In this document: positions 35,701 to 45,400 of the stretch, piece after piece | Layout: each line of letters starts with the position of its first letter | Numbering within the stretch: position 1 is the first letter of the stretch | Assembly: GCA_949130485.1 (NCBI GenBank) | Contig: OX422199.1 | Span: 7,102,402 to 7,166,401, forward strand | Length of the DNA stretch: 64,000 nt | Reading direction: 5' to 3' | DNA from: Agelas oroides | Lineage: Eukaryota > Porifera > Demospongiae > Agelasida > Agelasidae | Translations under genes and position numbers: made by a program | The notes under the pieces: model-generated | What the model was told of the DNA's origin: nothing | What the model saw: the letters and a program-made list of their open reading frames with translations, nothing else | Database searches by the model: none

Positions 35701-36309
35701 GCTCACACAGTGCATTGTATATAACCTCTTTTTCAAGTTCTACACTGCTTTGTGCTCTTCCCAAGCTTTGGTCGTTGTATACCTATACCTGAACGGATTG
35801 TCCCTCACCTGCTGACTATCATTCCCAACACAGATGTAATCAATACGAATGAGATGGCTGGCATGACTTCTATCCCCTGACCGAATATCATCATATGATC
35901 TTGCTACAACTTCAACTGCTGCACTATCATTAGAACAAGTGGGGATGACTGATGTCACAAGAGTTCCAACTGAAGAAGGTAGAGAACAAAGAAAACTTAA
36001 CAGTTGCTGATAGGAAATGTACTATAGAAAAATCCATATTTTAAAAGTTAAAGAAAATAAAAGCTTATGCGACATGCACCACTCTAATAAGAAGGCGCTT
36101 CTGCATGCGGTCTGCGTGTCCGCCGCAATTTGCGCCATACGCAACCGTTAACGCGCCTTAATTAGAGCGGACACGCTACTGTACAGCTGCTTACCAGGGC
36201 TGTCACCAATGGCACAGTCCCCAGAATCGAAGTTGCCATGAGCAGGACCAGGAGCGAGAAACGAGACGAAGCTCCAGAGGAGGGAAATTGTTACCAGCTG
36301 CTTCTGCAT
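32144..36309 (-). CDS. Gene B: single-pass EGF-repeat receptor with short tail (12 exons, 533 aa)
   Basis: Exons on the minus strand: 36195-36309, 35809-35969, 35213-35441, seven EGF exons (34911-35036, 34677-34799, 34453-34575, 34229-34354, 34012-34137, 33118-33240, 32920-33045), 32639-32750 and 32144-32255. All have GT-AG borders and total 1602 nt in frame. Domains: signal peptide (1 to about 25), unrecognised two-exon domain (about 38-168), seven EGF domains (about 169-459), membrane helix (about 460-486), cytoplasmic tail of about 45 residues. It is the paralogue of gene A, 5.4 kb upstream of it and in the same direction. Where gene A has a donor after the microexon (AAGGAT|GTAAGT), B reads on (AAAGATAGT) to a stop, so the tyrosine-rich tail is absent. 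Probably a surface protein; ligand unknown. Confidence 0.85.
32920..35036 (-). CDS. Gene B EGF block: seven EGF exons
   Basis: Seven phase 1-1 exons of 123-126 nt, one EGF domain each, for example [19 protein letters not shown] at 33045 and [16 protein letters not shown] at 34575. Several introns (34138-34228, 34355-34452) are almost identical to those of gene A. A 19-bp minisatellite lies in the intron 33241-34011. Confidence 0.85.
33384..33554 (+). repeat. Minisatellite: 19-bp unit, nine copies
   Basis: The unit is ATAATGTACAAACAACAAA, alternating with the variant ATGGTGTACAAACAACAAA. It lies in an intron of gene B. Long open frames here are repeat artefacts. Confidence 0.95.
35160..35200. 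repeat. (TG)n microsatellite next to the gene B exon 3 donor
   Basis: A TG run on the plus strand (CA-rich in the transcript) starts about 15 nt inside the intron. A similar CA-rich tract (about 23755-23790) lies at the same place in gene A. Confidence 0.85.
35213..35969 (-). CDS. Gene B exons 2-3: N-terminal extracellular domain
   Basis: Exon 35809-35969 reads [20 protein letters not shown] to [13 protein letters not shown]. Exon 35213-35441 reads [20 protein letters not shown] to [15 protein letters not shown]. Roughly half the residues match gene A, with indels. Cys, SNDSAAV, GTNCTFY and the SP.SC ending are kept. I do not recognise the domain. A long (TG)n run at about 35167-35199 is the start of the following intron. 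Confidence 0.8.
36195..36309 (-). CDS. Gene B exon 1: signal peptide
   Basis: ATG at 36309 encodes [20 protein letters not shown] then [18 protein letters not shown], with a GTAAG donor at 36194 in phase 1. It matches the gene A and gene C first exons. Confidence 0.85.
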
Positions 36310-36360
36310 GGCTGCAACTGCGGTGGAAATCGCACTGGCTACTGCACTAAAGCGGTGTGT

Positions 36361-36384
36361 TTATATACACCGATAGCGGAAACG
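36361..36384 (-). promoter_or_regulatory. Gene B core promoter: TATA box and CGTTTCCG motif
   Basis: The minus strand reads TATATAA at 36367-36361, about 52 bp upstream of the ATG, and the octamer CGGAAACG (plus reading) is at 36377-36384. Both elements recur upstream of gene C; the octamer also recurs upstream of gene A. Confidence 0.5.
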
Positions 36385-38803
36385 GGCTTCCCGCGCGCAT
36401 TCAAATTTTGTCGTATCTGTGAAACCACGAAAATGATATAACCAAGTGAATGCTCTCTGTACTAGTCTTCACTCAAGTTACACAAAGGGAAGACGGTCAT
36501 GGCAGCAGACTTCTAGGAACTGCGCGTAAGTTGTCTCAGCACATGCCGGTTCAGTGACACTGAATGTGCTAACTGGCGTAGAGGTTAATTCAGCTGAGTG
36601 GGGTTTCAGTAACCTCCACTAAGGGCAAGACAAGGAAACAAGGTCGAAATACAATACATAATAATACCATATTCTGCTATATGTTATTCTCAAAGCTATG
36701 ACTGACTTCTACCTAATTCCATGTTGCCGCAGTGACGGCACGGCGTGCTGCATGTTGCCAAGTGCACAAATGAAACCTCTGCTGAATGCACTGCAGGTGC
36801 ATGCAGTTCGCTTCATACCATCAATTCTGTCATACTGTTGCCTTGGAGCGCTAGTCTGCATGGTTGGACATAAGATTTCTGATGTACACTTAACCTCGCC
36901 ATTTGCTTTTTGTTGTTGTTCAACGGTTACATTTTCATGCACCATTCACCCATGCAGTGGCACACGTTCATGGTCATAAGAAAAACAAGGCTGGCCATTT
37001 TCAATGCGTGTCACATAACGAGCGCTGATCCTCTTAGCATCATGTTAGTCGATTTCCTTGGTGAGAAATATCTACCGGCTATGGATAAATACATAATGGT
37101 AATACCCACCCGCCCGCATTGTGTGCAAGCAAAGCACCTTATCATGCTTATGAGAAAATAAAAATCAACGAATTGGGGCCTTACCCATTGGCCAGGCATG
37201 GCAATACAAGGAGCGTAGTGAACCTACACCAGTGAAAGTTTGTTCGAGGCTATAGGTAAGCGAAGCTTCAATAACTAAGTGCCCTAATCCCTGGGAATTT
37301 CGCTTTAGCTAGTAGGCATGCGCAGCTGAGCCGCGATATTGTCACGTGACGTTATCACGATATGCGTCAAGAATAGGACTGTTCTGAGACACGAATTTCG
37401 TAGGAAGAACGTACTTTCAGAGGATCTACGTCCCGTGAAAGCGAGGGGAGAGGTATACTCAATTGGGGTACGGCTTCTAAGATTTACTCCTGGGTGGTCT
37501 GGACTCCCGAAATAGCAAAACTATGCTAGCCCCGCCCCACTGTATGAAAAGTTTGTTTTTGTTTGCTTTTTTGTGCATGATAGGGGTAGGCTATTCAAGG
37601 TTCCAGTAGTATCCACGTATATACCTAAGGTCCCAAACTAACTGTTGTGGAGATAATCTAGTCAACAGAAACCTACCTAATCTTCAAGGAGATGACCTTT
37701 GCAACAAGAATGAGGGTGTTGTCATACTGCAATAGCCAAGTCAGTCACGAAATGCTGAGCACATGACAAAATTGCCTCACATTGAGGATATGGCATGAGC
37801 TGACTGGAATGCTCACATGACAGTCAAATTTGCACATTTGCTGACCTTTCCCAAACATATTGTAGAGCAAAGCGAGACCTTCAGTATATCAGTATGCTCT
37901 GGAGTTAGTTTAAAACAGGTTTGATAAAAGTCATCTGGCCTACTACAATTTTCAACTGTATGTTTCGTACACTTGAGTTATTCTTCAGTATTGGAATTTC
38001 CCCAACATTTAAAAAATACTGTTGGAAAAATCGTGTGATGTTATGGCCTACAAAATATAACTCTGATCTCCAGAAGAAGCAGTGGCTATATGAGTGTGTG
38101 TTGGATAGTGCCATGGTTCACCTGACACATGAAAAAATAGTCACCAAGCAGCATGCGAAAGCGGTACTTGACAGCTGTAACACTTAACTATGTCCATATA
38201 CCTTTGAATGTCTTCCACAGTGATGAAACTGTCCTAAACTCTCAGGTTGCTGTACATCCTGTGAGCATCGTGGGTGTGGTTTAGACTAGCGGGCGATAGA
38301 TGTCTTGTTGACACTTGTAACAGGTGTGACCATTCCTGTAGGATGATGAAAGAGCATGCATCGGCTTTCCTTTTGCTGACTGATAGGGAAATGGCAGTAT
38401 CTCAGTTTTACCACGTGGCATTGTCCTTAATTTTTCCTTATATGACTAGAAGCTTGTGAGGCAATCAACACCCCTCCTGTTTTAGTTCAGGTGTTGAAAT
38501 AGGTAGAAGTACATAATGTCACTATATTTGCCACTTCACCCTTGTTTCTATTGTAACAGGTATTTTTTTCCATGTACGGACAGGAAGTTGTATACCACAG
38601 GAAGTTGTAAAGTGTATAAGCTACCACGTTTACCTTGTATGTTTGCTAATAACAACAAGGACCAATCAGGTTGGAGAACATAATGCATGTTAGTCTCAGA
38701 TTTTATGGTTTACAATAACCACCTTTGTCCTCGGGCTCTGCCCTGGAGTCAGGTGGTTATTGACCATAATCCCAGACTACCATACATTATCTATTACATC
38801 AGT

Positions 38804-39290
38804 GGCGGCGGAACAGAGGAGGTGGGGGGGCTTTTGCCCCTCCACTTTCTGGAGTAGGGGAGCACAGCCCCCCCCCCCCCCCCACTTTGGTATAGGTCTG
38901 TGACGTCACACATCGAACTGTTGTATTAGTCGTAGAATAGAGAAGCGACCGATTCTTGCAGTTCAAGCGTGTTTAAATGCGCTGGTTAGGCATGCTGGTC
39001 TCGTTTTCTATTTAGAGCGTACTTGTTTGTAGTCACATTCCCAGCTCTGTGTTCCCAGACCGCTTTTAGTGCACCTGGCGTCCCGCCCAGAACTGCAAGT
39101 TAAACTGAAGAAAATTTTTTAGTGGGAATTTTTGACTCAAACGTGCCTCAGATACAATCTCAGAGCACCTGATTTCAATATTTCCTGGGGGAGCATGCCC
39201 CTAGCCAGACCCCCCTGTTGCATTGCTTACACACACAACAATCATTTGCCCCCCCCCAACTTTCAAATGTCTTCCACTGCCTCTGTACAT
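38804..39290. mobile_element. Putative foldback DNA element with AGTGGCGGCGGAACA end
   Basis: The left end reads AGTGGCGGCGGAACAGAGGA followed by G-rich sequence. The right side has the C-rich inverse ending TCTTCCACTGCCT. Poly-G/poly-C runs (38869-38883 C run) flank the arms. Limits are approximate. Confidence 0.4.
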
Positions 39291-39715
39291 AATATTGATA
39301 TGATGCCATATTTGCTAAACACAGTGGCTCAAGCCAAGTATCTTGTGTATTTCCCAGCCAACTTTTCACTGTCTTCTATCTTTATTTCTTTTACAGCTGT
39401 GACATGATGTTTTTAAGTACATACTTGCAATAATAGCATGTTTTTTTTTCCTTTTTAGGCTTAGGGTTGAGCCAAATTTCTATGAATTGTCTCTGAGATG
39501 TAGCACTGGGCATGTAGAACAGTGAAAGAGGTGGGCTAACAATAATTGAAGGCTGACATTGCAGGCAGTACTTGTAAGTGCATGACAAGATCAACTGCTG
39601 ACTACATGGGTGCAGCTATAGGAGCTGAATGTTTGTGTGTGCAGTGAGTAGATGAATGTATTTTCAATGGAATACTCCAAAATATGCCCCCTCCTTTTTG
39701 GGAAATCACATAAGT

Positions 39716-40116
39716 TTAGCCTCGTTCCTGTTTTTAACTTCTGTTTGCCTGATACACGGAAGAACAGCCAAAATGGGGAAGGCCTGGTCTCATTCATCAC
39801 GTGAGCAGGCATGAGGTAGACGTAGGGGGGGGGAGCCGATAGTATTGAAAGCGATTTTCTTAGAGGTTAAGATGAGTAATTTCAACTGCACTAACATCTG
39901 GAGTGCTGAACTGTGGTACAGCGCTTGAATGAATGATCTAGTGCACTGTTTTTGTGGTTACAGTCCTCCTTCTCTACGTCCACCTTGCATCCACCTATGT
40001 CATTCACGTGATGAATACCTTCCCCCCGACTTTCCCATTTTTTGCTACTCTTCTGTCTCTGTGTATTATATGGGAACACAACCAGAAAATAAAAATGGGG
40101 GAGGCTTGGGGTTGAA
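39716..40116. mobile_element. Degenerate TAGCCTCGTTCC MITE
   Basis: The left end is TAGCCTCGTTCCTG. Inner inverted segments include AAATGGGGAAGGCCTGGTCT and TGATGAATACCTTCCCCC. The right end is decayed and no target duplication is visible. Confidence 0.5.
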
Positions 40117-40247
40117 CCTAACCAAAGTTCACTCGAGGGCATATTTCAGTGAATAGGTATTGCAATATTATGTAATAGCCAATTATGCATGCAAATGATG
40201 TCACAATGGTACAAGCACCATGATCCCATCTGTTTCTGAAAAGACGA

Positions 40248-40520
40248 TGAGTACCTAAAAAAGCAGTTTTGATTGGTTGTAGATAAGCACTTTCACATCA
40301 TTGTGTAAAAGGTCAATTACGCCTGTCACAATGATACGCTACTCAGAAGATGACAACATGTTTCTGTTAGTAGGTAAATGAGTACCTAAAAAAGCAGTTT
40401 GATTGGTTGTATAGATAAGCACTTTCACATCATTGTGTAAAAGGTCAATTACGGCTGTCACAATGATACGCTACTCAGAAGATGACAACATGTTTCTGTT
40501 AGTAGGTAAATGAGTACCTA
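40248..40520. repeat. Tandem duplication of about 131 bp
   Basis: The unit starts at ATGAGTACCTAAAAAAGCAG and includes CACTTTCACATCATTGTGTA and AGATGACAACATGTTTCTGT. There are two copies plus the start of a third (about 40509). Confidence 0.9.
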
Positions 40521-40849
40521 TGAAAACATATTTTGCTTGGCTGCAGTGGTTTGTGAGCTCACAATGTACAGGTAAGCTTCAATAGGTTCAATAACAGGTA
40601 ATGAAAGTGCACGAGTGGGCACAGAGCAAATGTCGGAGGTTTCTTCTCAATTCTCTTGGCACACTATCATTGTCTACTGTTGTGTATAGCAGTCAATACG
40701 AAGGAACCAAATTCTTAAATCATGCTGAAGCAAAATATCTTTTGTTATGTGTAGGTGACAGCATGGTTTCGAGTGCTATTTGGGATTAATAGCACAAGTG
40801 AATGGCTGTTAATTGCATGAGGCGAAGCTGAGTGCAATTATGGCATTCA

Positions 40850-41018
40850 TGAGTGCTATTAATCCCAAACTGTTCCTCGTTAATCATAAACTGAGTGCTA
40901 TTAATCCCAAACTGTTCCTCGTTAATCATAAACTGAGTGCTATTAATCCCAAACTGTTCCTGTTAATCATAAACTGAGTGCTATAAATCCCAAACTGTTC
41001 CTCGTTAATCATAAACTT
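40850..41018. repeat. Tandem repeat: 42-bp unit, four copies
   Basis: The unit is GAGTGCTATTAATCCCAAAC followed by TGTTCCTCGTTAATCATAAACT, with one copy lacking two bases. An inverted piece (GAGTGCTATTTGGGATTAAT) lies at about 40769. Confidence 0.9.
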
Positions 41019-41332
41019 TGTTTGTAAATTGTTGTTACTTAAGCACTGACCAATCAGTGAGAGAAAGAGTTCTAACACATGGTTAAGGTGAGTCCCGCCC
41101 CATCTTCCATGCCTGTCCCACTTCTCCACTTCACCCTTGACCCCCACACACATAAGTTTGTTGCTTGGAGGATAGTAATGGCAATCTAGTTTGCACCCAG
41201 CCCATCACCTCACCATAGGATTTGCTCCACCTTGTGGAAAGTGCTCTAGCGAACCGTTGGATGACAAAGTGAGCTTCATGTGCCATCAGACCCTTCACAG
41301 ACAACACAAAAAGGGAAAATATGTAGTTTATA

Positions 41333-41475
41333 TTATTAGTATGTAGTAACACAATTTACTGTGGTACTTGTAATGTCCTAATTAGCATTCGGCTTCGCCT
41401 CATGCTATTTAGGGCATTACTCATGCTAATAATTCCAAGTAACACAGTAAATTGTGTTATTACATTCTAATAGTA
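41333..41475. mobile_element. Palindromic MITE-like element
   Basis: GTAACACAATTTACTGTG near the left end is inverted as CACAGTAAATTGTGTTATTAC near the right, with an inner inverted ATGCTAATTAG/GCCTCATGCTAT core. No target duplication established. Confidence 0.55.
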
Positions 41476-42316
41476 TAAACTATATTCATGTATAGTATAA
41501 GCTATATCTATTTACTATAAACTGTGCTATTACTTACATATAAACAATATGAGTGTGTTACTATAAACAGTCCTATAGTTTATTAGTAAAGAATATCAAT
41601 GTCACTTGTGATGCCCTAGATAGCATTGGCTTCCCTTCACCCTATTTAGGGCATTAAGTTGTGGAAATTGTGTTATTACCTATACAAATGTTATCCTCTT
41701 TTTGTTCTTATGGGTATTTGTCACACACATGAAGTGCAGCCTATTGCTTAGCAACTAAGTAAGCTTTGTGGCAAATGGTCTTATGCTAATTATAGTTGTT
41801 TCCATAGAAACCACTACTTATAAGAAGCCACTCAAAGCAGTTGTGTGGTGGGTGTAGAAGGAGCTCAGAAACATTGTGCCTAGCAACTAAGTTCCTCCAA
41901 GGGCTCATTTGCTGTAACATAAAAATTTACTTTCAGTGACATCTTATTTGACTTCGGCATAAATGAAGAAAGGTTCTCTTACCCTGGTGATAACTGAAGC
42001 ATTCAGTTAACACATCGGCAAATGTTTCCGACTTGAGTTGGTAACAAATACCCTTCTTTCTTTATTTACATAGAAATGTTCATTAATGTTCCTATTAATG
42101 TAAGTAGAAATGTAGCTTACCTAGATACGTCCACAGTTGTGTATCCTTACATGTGGAGCCATGACTAGGGGAAGCATTTTGCCACAGGCAGTTAGAACAG
42201 GGCTTTACTAATTTCTCTCTTCCTCACTTTAGGTCATATGGCTTTATTCTGACTGAAAACATTAAAGGCTGCTGTCTGATTGAAGTCTTGGGGTTTTCTG
42301 TGCAGAATCCATTGAA

Positions 42317-42416
42317 ATGGAGTCGTCATGGCAACGAATCTTATGTGGAGACTTCTCAAACCTGCCACCTCAGGAATCAAATGTGGTTCGAGTATTTCTG
42401 AGCTCGACATTTGGAG
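42317..42416 (+). CDS. NWD1-like gene exon 1
   Basis: Encodes MESSWQRILCGDFSNLPPQE then SNVVRVFLSSTFG, with a GTGTGT donor at phase 1. The SSTF motif joins in frame with DFIQERNKLL of exon 2. Confidence 0.8.
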
Positions 42417-45400
42417 GTGTGTATAGGGATGTGAAATTAATGTCATGTTTATGATCTTTGCAATTTACATACAACTTGTGTACTAAAAGAGGGAGTGGCC
42501 AAATTACAATAATTTTGTTAGTTAACAAATCTTCCAAGTGCTACAACTGCAATGGCAGAAGTGGTGAATGGAATCTGTTCACTTGTTTATTTAAAAAGCT
42601 ATTAATTTGGTCAGCCCTAATTATACATTCTGTGAAGGTACGTTGTATCCCTGTTCACGACTTTCTAAGAAATTCATGACATTTTGAACTTTCAACTGAC
42701 TAGTGGTAGCTGATACTAATTGTACCCTAAAAGTTCAGGTTAAAGCTCAGTTCCATTGAACATGCTTTAGAAGATGTGAGTGTAGGAGGTTACATACTTT
42801 GTCCTTAAACAAAACATTCCCGTACCATGGCAATTCCCAGTATGCACATCTTACACTACTTAGGAAAAGGCTGTACTAGTTTGTGCCAACTTCCTAGTGT
42901 ACAACCATGGATTACATCATACTCCTAATTAGAGTACAGCTAACTAGCAATTTGATTGGTCAATGAGAGGTAGCTAATGGATTACATCATACTCCTAATT
43001 TCTTTGCAACCACAAACAAAGTATACTCCAGACATTGTCCCTGTCTTGGGTTATAAATTTGTTTGCCAAGCCTTTAAAGGCACCACTTTGTCTGCTATGG
43101 TTGCTAGGTTAACAGCCAGAATCACAGCCATATAAGTTGCTTACAGAGTGGGTGCTCCAGTGGGTTGCCTGAGGAGTTGTCTATATAACACCCACAAAAC
43201 TGGACAGTACAAAAGTTCAGTGTCAATTTTACAACCCACAAGTGTGTGAGCCATTATTATATGCTACTTAGATCATGTTGCTAGGGGGTGTCTAACTAAC
43301 ACTCACACACATGTTGCTATGGTTAATGAAGGGGTGTCTAACACTCACACACTGGAAAACAGTGCAGTGTCATTTCCGCTAACTGGTAAACATTAGTCAG
43401 AGAGATATAGAGTGGTAAAAGTGGTAACCATAAACCAAACCATGAATGTAGGCATTGCTTTGCTGACAGCTGCGATTGGACGATCATGTGAGAGTGTGCA
43501 TTAGATAGAACTAGTGTGCCACACCTATAGTGCATTGCGTAGTGTGGCATGCTTGTTGTTTAGACCGTGAATTTGTGTTGAACAAAATCTTCAAAAACTG
43601 CTATTTGCAAAAAATTTAGACCTTGAAAATTTAGCAATGTATATGTAATTTATTATTGAACTAGCTATGCTCAGCCCTCAGTACACATCAACAAACACCT
43701 AGACACAGGTCTTGATGTCATGTACCATATAGTCAGAAAATATGCCACAGGTAAATATTTGCTGATTTCACCAGTCATGTGATATTAGGTGCTGTATCTA
43801 GGACTATACTAAGAGAGGCACTATCTCAGATACAGTTGTCTCTCGGATATAGTTGTCTCTCGGATACAGTTGTCTCTCGGATACAGTTGTCTCTCGGATA
43901 CAGTTGTCTCTCATGTAAGCTTTAGCTTACTGTGAGGAAGGATAATTTGATCCAACAATGCAACATCCCATTAAGAGAGAAGCCATGCTGAAGGGATAAT
44001 CTTTCATGGGTATGTACCAATATCCTATATGAAAGGCCTTGCGTATATACCATCTACCCTGCACCATGGAGAACTTATTTGTGCAGCCTGACCTCATAAA
44101 GGTACTACCTCGTGTTGTAATAATTCAGTATTGCCTTTTTCTTAGATAATCACGAAATTCTTAGTAGTAACCAAAACATGTCTACCCTCACATTACAGTG
44201 GTGCCCACTAGTCTCCATACACAACTTCACTTCTTGACTGATTAGCCCCCATCATCATTTATTCTCCTCACACTACATGCAAAGGCTGCTTGACCACCCC
44301 AGACAATGGGCGACATGCCCGTCCTTTTGGGGGTGAACTGGACCTACCAGAGGCTAGTGCCACACATTAGCAGGAGCAGTTAGGAAGGCACATGCACCCA
44401 GTAATTAGTTTACACCCAACAATAAGGCTATTGTCCAAAGCTTGGGGGTATATTAATTGGGGGTGAAGCCTCCAGGTATTGGTCCAGTTCGAGTCACGTC
44501 TTATGAAGACGGAGTAATGTTGATCAGGAGGGGTTGGGTACAAGGGTGGGGAAAAGTACGCATGTGCAATCACCGGCCATTGTTATGCGACTGCACAATG
44601 CGCTATCAGGACTCGATCGTCGTTTAACCATTGTTAAACTTCCTTTATCATGAATGTGTAATGCACCCAGTAACTTCTAGAAAACCATAGTTTACAAGCA
44701 ACCTGTGTGTATGGCCTACATTTTCACTTAATTCAATTGACAAAATTAATTGTATTTACTGAGTCTGTCTTCCGCATGTAATGACTAAATTTCGCCAGCA
44801 CTTGGACCAGCATGTAGCTAAGGCCCTCAGTAAAACATATCCAAGAAAGATCTCCTGAGATACAGTAGTTCCAATTGCAATTAACTCATTACTTGGGTGG
44901 GCCTGTTATTGCCTTTTTGAAATGAATTTTGACAATGTTGGCTGAAAAATACAGTTGCTTGGTAATCCCAGTGTTTATGGCTGCAAACCACAGTTGCCAA
45001 GCAATGTTTGCTGTACCTTGTCTAATTATGGTTCATGGCACCCATACTCTGGCTTCCTTACACCCACTGAACTGGCCATTGTTGGTTCTGCAACAGCCAC
45101 ATATAAGCCACTTAGAGGATGGTTGCTAAGGGTTTCTGAGACGCATGAAGTGGAATTTCATTACATATTTTCTTGGCTACATGAGTGTCCTTGGTGAATA
45201 ATTATCGTCCTAACAACAAAAAGGTATAGTACTCAAGTTTGCTAACAACAGAGTTACTGTAATAAATTTTACTAACAACAGAGTTACTGTAATAAATTTT
45301 ACTAACAACAGAGTTACTGTAATAAATTTTACTAACAACAGAGTTACTGTAATAAATTTTACTAACAACAGAGTTACTGTAATAAATTTTACTAACAACA

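Larger units (their letters stand above)
36400..42316. other. Intergenic region between gene B and the NWD1-like gene: repeats, no supported gene
   Basis: The open frames here (for example near 36698-36979 and 37921-38187) show no domain, no splice-linked partner and no paralogue, so I call none. Recognisable contents are foldback elements at about 38804-39290 and 39716-40116, tandem repeats at 40248-40520 and 40850-41018, and an inverted repeat at about 41333-41475. Confidence 0.5.

Noticed and set aside
37921..38187. Open frame of 88 codons on plus, overlapped by 69 codons on minus
   Set aside because: No domain, no start context, no splice partner, and both strands are open over the same stretch, which suggests chance.
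43829..43913. 17-bp repeats considered as a regulatory operator array
   Set aside because: A simple tandem array in an intron, with no support for protein binding.
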